Shown: positions 1 through 6,785, numbered from the stretch's first letter. The stretch: 16,023 bases of DNA from Bacillota bacterium (GCA_023402355.1 JAEXCG010000025.1:1-16023), one strand, 5' to 3'. Made by a program: numbers and translations. The notes: generated by a model from the letters alone, not told the origin.

Positions 1-287
1 AAGCCGTCCTGCACCGCCGGAACGAGCGTGCCGTCCCGAAGGTAGCGCGCCATCTCGCCCTGAATGGCGGGCACGCGGCCGAACCCTTCGCACAGGTGAA
101 TCTCCGGGAACGTCAGGTGAAGCGTCGAGGGGAACCCGCCGACGAACCGCTCGACCCGCTGCCAGTAGGCGGGATCGGCGGTGTACTGGTCGCAGGCGAC
201 GACGGCCCACCGGGAGAGGTCCACGTGCGAAGCGGGCAGCAGGATGTCCGCGGGGCCAAAGCCCAGGGATTGAAAGGCTGGGGACAT
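1..287 (-). CDS. DUF1015 family protein (N-terminal part, runs off window)
   Basis: The reading frame opens at ATG 287-285 and stays open for 95 codons to the window edge, so only the N-terminus is visible and the C-terminal part lies to the left. The residues include PADILLPASHVDLSRWAVVACDQ near positions 12-34 (quoted here in pieces: PADILLP, then WAVVACDQYTADPAYW, then STLHLTFPEIHL). This is the characteristic opening of DUF1015 proteins of Firmicutes, which I recognise from memory. The family has no firmly established biochemical role. A ribosome binding site GAAGGAGCG lies about nine bases before the ATG, and a near-consensus promoter sits at 331-359. It is therefore probably transcribed on its own rather than from the upstream regulator gene. 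Certainty about the family is good; nothing can be said about completeness. Confidence 0.82.
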   Translation of the reverse strand, partial: MSPAFQSLGFGPADILLPASHVDLSRWAVVACDQYTADPAYWQRVERFVGGFPSTLHLTFPEIHLCEGFGRVPAIQGEMARYLRDGTLVPAVQDG

Positions 288-330
288 GAAAAAACGCTCC
301 TTCCGTCCGATGCGGTCGGGATTTGTTCCC

Positions 331-359
331 ATCATAGCATCGGCCGGGGAGCGTGTCAA
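331..359 (-). promoter_or_regulatory. Sigma-A type promoter of the DUF1015 gene
   Basis: On the minus strand TTGACA (359-354) is followed after exactly 17 bases by TATGAT (336-331), close to the vegetative sigma factor consensus. The predicted transcript would start near 324 and give a leader of about 37 bases before the ATG at 287. Confidence 0.8.
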
Positions 360-391
360 CGGAAAGCGGCAGGTCCTGCGCATGCGCGGGC

Positions 392-1258
392 CTACTCCTC
401 CTCGCTGACGAAGGGAAGCTGCGCTTCCAGCGGGGCGAGCTGCTCGGAGAGGCGCTGACAGAATTCCCCGACGCGCTGCGCGCGCGTGAACTCCGGCAGG
501 CCCAGAAATTCCTTGATCGAGAGCACCAGATCGGACAGGCTCTCGTCCAGCCGGTGCGCGCGGGTGCGTTCGTCGTCCAGCGCGATGCGCAGCAGGTCGT
601 AGCGGACGTTCAGCCGGTCCAGCGCGATGGCCGTCTCCTGCGTGGGCGCGTTCTGCGCCAGCGCCAGCAGGTGGTTGAGGCCTTCCAGCATCTGATAGAG
701 CGCGGGGTCCTGCATGCTCTCCACGCGGCCCTGCGCCTCCTCGAGCAGCGCCTGAGGGCTCTCCTGGTGCGCGCGCGGCTGAAAGGGGTCCACGTACGGC
801 TCGCCCGCGGCCTCCATGTCGGCCATGACCTCGCGCACGAGCGAGGGGCGCGTCTTGAGGCACGAGCGGTACTTGTTCTGATAGCGCAGCATCTTCGACT
901 TGTCGCCGCCCGCCATCTCCTGCACGCAGGCGCGCACGCTCTTGCCCTCCGCGCGGGCGGCGAGCACGGCGCGCAGCAGCTCGCGGACCTCGTCCTGCGA
1001 AAAGGGCTCGAAGGGCGGCGCGCGCTTGAGCTCCGGCTCCTGCCCCTGCTTGAGCTGCGCGTAGTAAAAGTTCCGGATGCTGTTGGGCTTTCGGCCCAGC
1101 CGCTCCGCCATGCGCTCGAACACGCTGCGCAGGGGCTCGCCCTGCTCGCAAGACGCATGGATTTCTTCAAAGAGCTGTGAAACTTCTTCCGGTTGCCAGC
1201 CGCCGCGGGCTCCCCGCGCGACGCGCGATGGCGTGGCGGCCTGCTTTGTCATTTCCAA
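392..1258 (-). CDS. Tandem SANT/Myb-like DNA-binding regulator with coiled-coil tail
   Basis: A 288-residue protein without membrane segments. Residues about 18-70 (a Trp at 21, then a GRKPNSIRNFYY segment at 55-66) look like a SANT/Myb-type helix-turn-helix. Residues about 84-137 look like a second, weaker copy (FSQDEVRELLRAVL, then KMLRYQNKYRSCL). After residue 165 the protein is Glu/Leu/Ala/Arg-rich and probably helical or coiled coil. Similar double-SANT proteins occur in Clostridia as uncharacterised regulators, so a role in DNA binding is inferred rather than known. The start is chosen as TTG at 1258-1256 because GGAGGG (1273-1268) lies nine bases upstream; an ATG two codons inside (1252) would be 15 bases from it. 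It ends just before the DUF1015 promoter, which suggests separate transcription units. Confidence 0.72.
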   Translation of the reverse strand: MEMTKQAATPSRVARGARGGWQPEEVSQLFEEIHASCEQGEPLRSVFERMAERLGRKPNSIRNFYYAQLKQGQEPELKRAPPFEPFSQDEVRELLRAVLAARAEGKSVRACVQEMAGGDKSKMLRYQNKYRSCLKTRPSLVREVMADMEAAGEPYVDPFQPRAHQESPQALLEEAQGRVESMQDPALYQMLEGLNHLLALAQNAPTQETAIALDRLNVRYDLLRIALDDERTRAHRLDESLSDLVLSIKEFLGLPEFTRAQRVGEFCQRLSEQLAPLEAQLPFVSEEE

Positions 1259-1346
1259 AGGTCCATCCCTCCATTGACGCGGTGTATACTGCGGTGATAG
1301 TATGATCTGCGGCGAGGCGGCTTATGCAAAAGGCTCGCTGGATCGG

Positions 1347-1376
1347 TTGCGCCGGGGTACCGCGATGCGCTACAAT
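1347..1376 (+). promoter_or_regulatory. Candidate promoter of the DUF1294 gene
   Basis: TTGCGC (1347-1352) and TACAAT (1371-1376) are separated by 18 bases and lie just upstream of the AGGAGGGG ribosome binding site. A second possible pair, TTGACG (1274-1279) and TAGTAT (1298-1303), also with 18 bases between, lies further upstream in the same divergent gap. I cannot tell which is used. Confidence 0.5.
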
Positions 1377-1399
1377 CATATGAAAAGGAGGGGCTGTGC

Positions 1400-1666
1400 A
1401 TGCTAATAAAGATCGTGCTCGCGCTGACGGGCTGTATGAGCTTCATTTCCTTCGTCCTCTTCGGGGTGGACAAGCGGCGGGCGCGCCGCGGGGAGTGGCG
1501 CATTCCCGAACGGACGCTGCTCACCTGCTGCGCGCTCTTCGGAGCGGCGGGCGGCCTGTGCGGCATGCGCGCGTTTCATCACAAGACGCGGCACGCCAAG
1601 TTCGCCTACGGCGTGCCCGCCATGCTGGCCGTGCAGGCCGTCTTGCTGGCGGCGCTCATCTGGTGA
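1400..1666 (+). CDS. DUF1294 small membrane protein
   Basis: An 88-residue protein that matches the DUF1294 family in length and in its signature. A first membrane helix (about residues 3-22) is followed by FGVDKRRARRGEWRIPERTL (22-41), a second hydrophobic stretch (about 42-54), the conserved GMRAFHHKTRHAKFAYGVP segment (55-73) and a third helix at the C-terminus. The KRRARRG and HHKTRH blocks are the conserved core. The family's function is unknown; in some proteins the domain follows a cold-shock domain, but here it stands alone. The start ATG 1400 is preceded by AGGAGGGG with about six bases of spacing. The gene faces away from the SANT regulator at 392-1258. Confidence 0.85.
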   Translation: MLIKIVLALTGCMSFISFVLFGVDKRRARRGEWRIPERTLLTCCALFGAAGGLCGMRAFHHKTRHAKFAYGVPAMLAVQAVLLAALIW

Positions 1667-1769
1667 CGCAGGGACCTGCCTTCGTTTAAATTTGCCCGCC
1701 GCCTCAAACAGGACAGGACGGCGTCGTGTTTCCCATGCTATCCTATCCTCACGAAACGGAGGCGAGATC

Positions 1770-2675
1770 ATGAACGAAGAACTAGCGAAAAACTTCATCT
1801 ACCGCAACGCGAGGCCGCTGGACCTTTTCAGGTGGCGATACCTGTTTGAGGGGGGAAGCCGGGAGGACGTCCTGAGCGCGCTTGCGGCGTATCAGAACGA
1901 GGACGGCGGCTTCGGGCACGCGCTGGAGCCCGACTGCTGGAACCCGCATTCCGCGCCGATGCAGACCTGGGTCGCCACGCGCATTTTGGAGGAGGTTGGG
2001 CTAAAGGACGGCAGCCACCCGATCGTGCGGGGCATTTTGCGCTACCTGTCCTCGGGACGGGACTTCGACGGTCACACGTGGGCGAGCGCCCTCCAATCCA
2101 ACGCGGACCACCCCCACGCGCCCTGGTGGGCCCCCGATCCGAACGCGGAGACAGGCTATAACCCCACGGCTAGCCTCGCGGGCTTTGCCCTGCGGTTTGC
2201 CGAAGGAAACGGCGCGCTGAGCGAGACGGCCCGCCGGGTGGCGCGGGAGGCGTACCTGTATTTCAAGGAACACTTTCCGCTCCCCTCGATGCACACGGCT
2301 TCCTGTTTTCTGGAGCTTTACGAGGCATTGCGGGCGTGCGGCGCGGAAGACCTGCTGGACCTGAATGAATTTGAGGAGCTCCTTCGCGGGCAAATTCGCG
2401 CGCTCATCACGTACGATGCCTCAAAGTGGGCGACGGAATACGTGTGCAGGCCCTCGCAGTTCATTTCCTCGCGCGCGAGCGCCTTCTTTGCGGAGAACCG
2501 CGAGGTCTGCGAGGAGGAGTGCCGCTTCCTTTCGGCCGCTCAGGAGCCGGACGGCTCGTGGGGAGTCACGTGGGCCTGGGCGGAATATCCCGAGGCCTGG
2601 AGCGTCAGCAAAAATTGGTGGAAGGCCGATCAGATCATCCGAAACGTCCGGTTTGCCAGGGCGATTCTCGGCTGA
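1770..2675 (+). CDS. Alpha/alpha-toroid protein, prenyltransferase/squalene-oxidase-repeat-like
   Basis: A 301-residue soluble protein with two motifs typical of the prenyltransferase and squalene cyclase repeat: QNEDGGFG at residues 42-49 and QEPDGSWG at 258-265, near the two ends of a largely helical protein. Trp and Tyr are frequent, as in toroid folds. No DxDD or DDxxD catalytic motif is visible and there is no signal peptide or membrane helix. An enzymatic terpenoid role is therefore unproven; a binding or hydrolytic function is equally possible. The start is ATG 1770, not an upstream in-frame ATG at 1692, because ACGGAGGCG lies just before 1770. No partner isoprenoid gene is nearby, and it is closed by a terminator at 2708-2746. 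Confidence 0.72.
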   Translation: MNEELAKNFIYRNARPLDLFRWRYLFEGGSREDVLSALAAYQNEDGGFGHALEPDCWNPHSAPMQTWVATRILEEVGLKDGSHPIVRGILRYLSSGRDFDGHTWASALQSNADHPHAPWWAPDPNAETGYNPTASLAGFALRFAEGNGALSETARRVAREAYLYFKEHFPLPSMHTASCFLELYEALRACGAEDLLDLNEFEELLRGQIRALITYDASKWATEYVCRPSQFISSRASAFFAENREVCEEECRFLSAAQEPDGSWGVTWAWAEYPEAWSVSKNWWKADQIIRNVRFARAILG

Positions 2676-2707
2676 TCCCATCCATGGGGTTCCGATCGGA
2701 GGCTCCT

Positions 2708-2746
2708 GCCGCGCGCGAGAGGGTTCGCGTGCGGCCGTTTTCGTTT
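2708..2746 (+). terminator. Intrinsic terminator after the toroid gene
   Basis: An 11-bp stem (2708-2718 with 2725-2735, one G-T wobble) closes a six-base loop. It is followed by a T-rich tract, CGTTTTCGTTT. It separates the toroid gene from the BlaI operon. Confidence 0.72.
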
Positions 2747-2816
2747 ACAGAGGGATGCGCGCGGGGGGGCAATCATCTGAAAATGATCACCGCCGCGTTT
2801 TTCTTTTCAAAAGGCG

Positions 2817-2845
2817 TTGACATATTCGTTCTATTGGAGTAGAAT
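2817..2845 (+). promoter_or_regulatory. Strong sigma-A promoter of the BlaI-M56 operon
   Basis: TTGACA (2817-2822), 17 bases, then TAGAAT (2840-2845). The -35 and spacing are consensus and the -10 has five of six matches. The -10 is part of the first dyad operator, so repressor binding would block RNA polymerase. Confidence 0.88.
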
Positions 2846-2870
2846 GAACGTACATTCTATTGGAGTAGAA
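2829..2870 (+). promoter_or_regulatory. Paired dyad operators, probable BlaI binding sites
   Basis: The 16-base element TTCTATTGGAGTAGAA occurs twice, at 2829-2844 and 2855-2870. Each copy is a dyad with perfect five-base arms TTCTA and TAGAA around six bases. Between them the sequence forms a third dyad with arms TAGAATG (2840-2846) and CATTCTA (2853-2859), also around six bases. The first copy overlaps the -10 and the second lies at the expected transcription start and leader. Position and symmetry fit a dimeric BlaI/MecI-type repressor encoded 14 bases further on. The bases differ from the TACA/TGTA core of staphylococcal operators, so assignment to this BlaI is an inference. Confidence 0.75.
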
Positions 2871-2883
2871 CGGAGGGACAGAC

Positions 2884-3243
2884 GTGGAGATCAAGCTGTT
2901 CGACTCGGAACGCCGGGTCATGGAGTGCCTGTGGCAGGAGGGCGAGCTGGGCGCGCGGGAGCTCGCCCAGAGGCTTTCGGAGCAGGTCGGGTGGAGCAAG
3001 ACCACCACCTATACGGTCATACGCAAGTGCTTGGACAAGGGCGCGCTGGAGCGCATCGACCCGGGCTTTCGCTGCCGGGCGAAGATCAGCCGCGAGGAGG
3101 TGCTCCGCCGCGAGACGGAGGAATTCATCGACCGCAACTACGACGGGTCGGCGGACCTGCTGGTCGCGTCGCTCCTGGGCCAGCGGAAGCTTTCGCAGTC
3201 TGAAATCGAGCGCATGAAGGTGCTGATAAAGGAGTTGGAGTAG
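2884..3243 (+). CDS. blaI: BlaI/MecI-family transcriptional repressor
   Basis: A 119-residue protein of normal BlaI length. Residues about 5-70 form the winged helix: LFDSERRVMECLW at 5-17, then the recognition-helix region WSKTTTYTVIRKCLDKGAL at 37-54. The C-terminal part (about 75-119) is the helical dimerisation region. In staphylococcal BlaI the co-encoded protease pathway cuts an Asn-Phe bond; aligning back from the LSxxEIE motif places Ser96-Leu97 there, so the exact cut bond is not conserved. The start is GTG 2884, with GGAGGG about seven bases before it. The gene lies directly behind the paired operators, which suggests that it represses its own operon. The M56 gene follows after one base. 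Family assignment is secure; the inducing signal is unknown. Confidence 0.93.
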   Translation: MEIKLFDSERRVMECLWQEGELGARELAQRLSEQVGWSKTTTYTVIRKCLDKGALERIDPGFRCRAKISREEVLRRETEEFIDRNYDGSADLLVASLLGQRKLSQSEIERMKVLIKELE

Positions 3244-3244
3244 G

Positions 3245-4861
3245 ATGACGGAGCTTTTGGAGATGAGCCTGCGCGGGGGTGTGCTGATCGCGGCGATCCT
3301 GCTCGTGCGCGCGCTTTGCGTCAACCGGCTGCCCAAGCAGGCCTTTCTGTTCCTTTGGGCGGCGGCGTTTTTCAGCCTCATGGTGCCGCTGCACATTCCC
3401 TCGCCGGTCAGCGTGTACCAGGCGGCGCAGCATCTCGGGGCGCCCGTGCGCCGGGGCGGCCTGCTGCTGCCCGTGACGGGGGAGGCGCCCGCGCAGGCGG
3501 CGCGCGCCGCATCCCCCGTGGTGATCGTGTGGGCGGCGGGGGCGCTGCTGCTCGCGCTGGGCTTTCTCGCGCTGCACCTGCGGAGCCGGGGAAAGTACCG
3601 CGCCTCGCTTCCGGTGGAAAACGCCTTCGTCAAGAGCTTTCTGGAGGCGCATCGCCTCAGACGGCCCGTACAGGTGCGCTACTCCGACCAGATCGGGTCG
3701 CCCCTGACCTACGGCATCCTCTATCCGGTCATCCTCCTGCCCAAGGGCTTTGAGCGGATGGGGGAAGATCGGCTCGCCTTCGTCCTGAGCCATGAGCTGT
3801 GCCATATCCGGCGCTTTGACGTGCTGGGCAAGTGGCTGCTGGCCGCCATGCTCTGCGTGCACTGGTTCAACCCGCTCGTGGCCGTGATGTACTTGCTCGC
3901 CTGCCGCGACGTGGAGCTCTCCTGCGACGAGGCGGTCGTCCGCGGATTTGGGCTCTCCGCCCGGTCCGCGTACGCGCTGACGCTGCTGGCGCTGGAGGAA
4001 CAGCGCACCGTCTACGCGCCGCTGGAGAGCGGGTTTAGCCGCAGCACCCTGAAGGAGCGGATCACGGCAATCATGAAGGCGCGGCCCGTCACGGGGCTGC
4101 GCGCCGCCGCGGCGATGCTGCTCGTATGCGGCGTGACGACGGTGTTTGCGACCTCCGCGCCCGCGGAGGAAGCCGCGGCGCCTGACAAAGCCGCTGACAT
4201 GTCGGTTCTGGATTCGCTGGACTGGGAAGACACGGACGAGCTTTGGGCGGATATGGATAACCGCTGGGCGGACGGCACGCCGTCTTACACGCAGGCGCAG
4301 TACGACGCCCTGATCGGCCTGCTCAAGCCGGAAGGCTACGCGGAACTGTCCATCGCGGCGTTCAACCGGAGCGTGCACGCGGCGATGTTCTCCGAGGGGG
4401 GAGAGAAGCTTTACCTGCTCTACGACGTGGTGCTCAGCTCCCTGCCGGAGGACGACCCAAACGCGGCTTTCCTGCGCAACACGGTGCCCGCTTCCCTGCG
4501 CGAGTACGACGCGCGCTTGAGCGAGGTGTACTCGGGCGAGAGAGACGATCCGGAGTTTTACGCGACGGCGCAGGCGGTGCGCAGCGCGGACGTCTTTGGG
4601 GAACAGGTGACGGCGGGCATCTGCTACGCCGATTACAGCTTTTCCTATCGCATCCTCGACCAGGATGCGCTGACCGTCGCGGAGCGGGACGCGTTTTTGC
4701 AGCGCATCATGCAGGCCGCGCAGGACTTTTGCGAGGCAAACCTTACGCGGGAGCCCGACGAGGACGACCTGCAGGCGGCGCTTGAAGCCGCGGGTGCCGA
4801 GGCGTCGGACGACAAGATCGGCTTTGTTCGCTGCGAGGTGTTCTCGCTGGAAAACGACTGA
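3245..4861 (+). CDS. M56 (BlaR1-type) membrane metalloprotease with a non-penicillin-binding extracellular domain
   Basis: A 538-residue membrane protein. Hydrophobic segments lie near residues 12-24, 33-50, 92-111, 193-220 and 285-302. The zinc protease core is clear: HELCH at 183-187 and CRDVELSCDEAVV at 220-232, supplying the third ligand (probably Glu224). In BlaR1/MecR1 this protease, when activated by an outside sensor domain, leads to loss of BlaI repression. BlaR1's sensor is a penicillin-binding transpeptidase-like domain. Here residues about 345-538 carry no SxxK, SxN or KTG set. They form instead a domain shared with the next gene (YTQAQYD at 348-354, PEDDPNAAFL at 401-410, ADYSFSYR at 462-469, LTVAERDAFL at 476-485). 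The ligand is therefore probably not a beta-lactam. The start codon lies one base after the blaI stop, and the stop overlaps the ribosome binding site of the next gene. Confidence 0.9.
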   Translation: MTELLEMSLRGGVLIAAILLVRALCVNRLPKQAFLFLWAAAFFSLMVPLHIPSPVSVYQAAQHLGAPVRRGGLLLPVTGEAPAQAARAASPVVIVWAAGALLLALGFLALHLRSRGKYRASLPVENAFVKSFLEAHRLRRPVQVRYSDQIGSPLTYGILYPVILLPKGFERMGEDRLAFVLSHELCHIRRFDVLGKWLLAAMLCVHWFNPLVAVMYLLACRDVELSCDEAVVRGFGLSARSAYALTLLALEEQRTVYAPLESGFSRSTLKERITAIMKARPVTGLRAAAAMLLVCGVTTVFATSAPAEEAAAPDKAADMSVLDSLDWEDTDELWADMDNRWADGTPSYTQAQYDALIGLLKPEGYAELSIAAFNRSVHAAMFSEGGEKLYLLYDVVLSSLPEDDPNAAFLRNTVPASLREYDARLSEVYSGERDDPEFYATAQAVRSADVFGEQVTAGICYADYSFSYRILDQDALTVAERDAFLQRIMQAAQDFCEANLTREPDEDDLQAALEAAGAEASDDKIGFVRCEVFSLEND

Positions 4862-4875
4862 AGGGAGAATCTACG

Positions 4876-6210
4876 ATGAAGAAGCTCATGCGGATGACCA
4901 CGGCGCTTCTGCTCCTGCTGGCGATTTCGCTGCCGGCGCAGGGCTTTGCGGAGGGGCGGTACTTTTCGGGACGAAAGATTTCTTATACGCAGGCGGACTA
5001 CGACCTGGTGTGTTCGTTTCAGACGGACGGGTACGCGGACATGCCGGTGGCGGCCTTTGACCGCAGCGTGCTCGACTGGGACGACGAGGACGCCTATCAT
5101 CGCAGCGAAGCGTCGCTGCGGCGCATCCTTGCCTCGCTGGAGGAGGACGACCCGAACGCGGAGTTCATCCTGGGCACGCTGCGGAACGTCTGGGACGCCT
5201 GCGAGGTGCGGCATTACAATGCCTGCGGCCGGGCGACCGCGCCCTGGCACAACGGCTCCGCCTCGAGCGAGACGTACGGCGATATTTTCGGCGATCGGGT
5301 GCTGCTGCGGGGCGCGTACGTGGAGTTCTGCTTTGACTACATCGCGGCGGACGAACAGACCCTGACGGTCGCCCGTAGGGACGAGTTGCTTTCCGAGGCG
5401 GGGCGGAAAATCGAGGCGTTTTTGAAGGAGCAGGACGCGGAGGCGCTCCGGGACACGGCGAGCATGAAGAAGAAGCTCGAGGCCGAGCTCAAACGCGTGC
5501 TTGGCGACCTGGACGACGAAATCGCCTGGGGCGGGGGCTGGAACCTGTCTTATTACCTGGACGACCCCTACGCCTACGAGACGGACATCGCAGGCGCGGA
5601 CGCGGACTGGAAGGCGGGCTATACGCAGGAGCAGTACGACCGGGTGATGGCGGCGCTGAAGCCGGAGGGCTACGAGGACATGTCCGTCGCCGAGTTCGAC
5701 CGCATGGTGCACAAGGCCTTCAGCGAGGACGACGACTGGGACGGCATGAACATGATCTACGAGATGGTCAGTTCCTACCTGCCCGAAAGCGACCCGAACG
5801 CCGGCTTCCTGCGGACGACGGTGCCCATGGCCCTGCGGGAGTACGAGGCGCGGGCGATCGAGGTCTATTCGGGCCGTGAGAACAACCCGACCTGCAGCGA
5901 ATGGGTCACGGCGGACATCGAGGAGGACGTCTTTGGCGACGGCGTGGTGGTCGGGGAGGCCATGGCCGACTATACGTTCAGCTATCGCCTGGTGGACGCG
6001 GAGCGGCTCACCGTGCGCGAGCGCGACGCATTCCTGAAGGCCGTGAAGGAGGGAGCCGAGGACTTCCTTCGGGAGGCCTTGAAGACGGGCAAGGGACAGA
6101 CGACGAAGGCCGCGTTCAAGGCCGGTCTTGAGGCCGTGGGCGAGGCGGCGAGCACCGACGCCATCCGCTTTGTCGGCTGCTCTGTCGACGAATTTGAAAT
6201 CGCCCGTTAA
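4876..6210 (+). CDS. Secreted protein with two tandem copies of the M56 sensor domain
   Basis: A 444-residue protein with a clear signal peptide: KKLMR, a Leu/Ala-rich core, and a likely cut after GFA at residue 25. No lipobox, sorting motif or later membrane helix is seen, so it is probably released or held in the wall. The mature part has two copies of a roughly 190-residue acidic domain. Copy 1 spans about 37-228 (YTQADYD, EEDDPNAEF at 89-97, LTVARRDELL at 163-172). Copy 2 spans about 249-444 (YTQEQYD, PESDPNAGFL at 303-312, ADYTFSYR at 364-371, LTVRERDAFL at 378-387). Copy 2 is closer to the C-terminus of the upstream M56 protein than to copy 1. No catalytic motif is recognised. The ATG at 4876 follows AAGGGAG, which overlaps the M56 stop, so the three genes form one operon. 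The function is unknown; decoy, ligand partner or effector roles are all possible. Confidence 0.85.
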   Translation: MKKLMRMTTALLLLLAISLPAQGFAEGRYFSGRKISYTQADYDLVCSFQTDGYADMPVAAFDRSVLDWDDEDAYHRSEASLRRILASLEEDDPNAEFILGTLRNVWDACEVRHYNACGRATAPWHNGSASSETYGDIFGDRVLLRGAYVEFCFDYIAADEQTLTVARRDELLSEAGRKIEAFLKEQDAEALRDTASMKKKLEAELKRVLGDLDDEIAWGGGWNLSYYLDDPYAYETDIAGADADWKAGYTQEQYDRVMAALKPEGYEDMSVAEFDRMVHKAFSEDDDWDGMNMIYEMVSSYLPESDPNAGFLRTTVPMALREYEARAIEVYSGRENNPTCSEWVTADIEEDVFGDGVVVGEAMADYTFSYRLVDAERLTVRERDAFLKAVKEGAEDFLREALKTGKGQTTKAAFKAGLEAVGEAASTDAIRFVGCSVDEFEIAR

Positions 6211-6217
6211 GGCAGAG

Positions 6218-6272
6218 AAAGACCGCCGCGGTGCGGAAAGCAAATCGCTTTCCGCACGGCGGCGGTCTTTTT
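6218..6272. terminator. Strong bidirectional intrinsic terminator
   Basis: A long hairpin: GTGCGGAAAGC (6231-6241) pairs with 6247-6257 around a five-base loop. Outside it, 6221-6229 pairs with 6259-6267 after one G-G mismatch. AAA before (6218-6220) and TTTTT after (6268-6272) make it work from either side, between the BlaI-M56 operon and the convergent gene at 6289. Confidence 0.92.
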
Positions 6273-6288
6273 GCCCGGGGGCGGCCGT

Positions 6289-6648
6289 TTACTCGGCCTT
6301 GACCTTCGGCGCGCGCTTGGCGGCCGTGGACGTGCGTCTGGCGCGGGTGCGCGCCGAGCGCTCCTGCGATTTTTCCGCGAGCGCGTCCAGCCGGTGCTGC
6401 TCGACGCGCTCGAGCCTCTCCCTGCGCGCCCGCTCTAGTTCAAGCCGCCTGCCCGCAAGGGCCTCCTGCAACTCGCCCTGCAGGGAAGCGTCCTGAGCGA
6501 TGAGGAAGCGCTCGAACGCGTCGGGGTAGACGAAGTCCTTCTGTCCGTAGGGGCCCGCAAACTGCACCGTGATCTTGCCCTCGTGTTCCCCGAGGATTTC
6601 CCCGGGCCCAAACTTGCCGTGCGATACGGCGATTCCCGTAAGTTCCAT
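6289..6648 (-). CDS. Conserved small protein: SH3/CarD-like N-terminal domain plus basic helical tail
   Basis: A 119-residue protein in two parts. Residues 1-50 (VSHGKFGPGEILGEHEGKITVQF, given here as VSHGKFGPGEI at 8-18 and KITVQF at 25-30, ending FVYPDAFERFL at 39-49) resemble a compact beta-barrel module found at the start of many clostridial proteins. I recall it ahead of nucleic-acid-related domains, and the KFGxG pattern recalls CarD/SH3-like folds. Residues about 55-119 are Arg/Lys/Ala/Glu-rich, probably a helix ending in a basic tail that could contact nucleic acid. This is inference. The ATG at 6648 is preceded by AAGGAAAGG. It ends 17 bases from the shared terminator. Confidence 0.6.
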   Translation of the reverse strand: MELTGIAVSHGKFGPGEILGEHEGKITVQFAGPYGQKDFVYPDAFERFLIAQDASLQGELQEALAGRRLELERARRERLERVEQHRLDALAEKSQERSARTRARRTSTAAKRAPKVKAE

Positions 6649-6698
6649 CAGCTTTTCCTTTCCTTCCGCGGCGCTTTCATGCCGAGCGGAACGGGCGT

Positions 6699-6745
6699 GG
6701 GCCGGTCCCTCCTTGGACCGGCCCGGTGGGGCGGCCGGGGCCGCC
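6699..6745. repeat. Two adjacent GC-rich hairpins
   Basis: Stem 1: GGGCCGGTCC (6699-6708) with GGACCGGCCC (6715-6724), a perfect 10-bp stem with a six-base loop. Stem 2: GGCGGC (6730-6735) with GCCGCC (6740-6745). Neither is followed by a T-run on either strand. They lie between the 119-residue gene and the terminator at 6747-6785, making three stems in a row. Confidence 0.6.
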
Positions 6746-6746
6746 G

Positions 6747-6785
6747 GAAATAAACCCGGAGGCAGGCCGTCTTCGCCTGCCTCCG
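6747..6785 (-). terminator. Intrinsic terminator of the 66-residue gene
   Basis: A perfect 11-bp stem, 6757-6767 with 6775-6785, has a seven-base loop. Read on the minus strand it is followed by GGTTTATTT, a short T-rich tract. It lies 12 bases after the stop codon of the gene at 6797-6997. Confidence 0.72.

Noticed and set aside
379..388. The palindrome GCGCATGCGC after the SANT regulator, as a possible terminator.
   Set aside because: It has no usable loop and no T-run on the minus strand.
3125..4378. A 417-codon minus-strand frame across blaI and the M56 gene.
   Set aside because: It is antisense to two well-recognised families; the product is Arg/Gln/His-rich and has no credible start context.
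4645..6243. A 532-codon open frame on the minus strand opposite the M56 and secreted-protein genes.
   Set aside because: It is antisense to genes with clear signal peptide, operon spacing and repeated domain. Its translation is Arg/His/Leu/Val-rich without domains, as expected from high-GC third-position bias.
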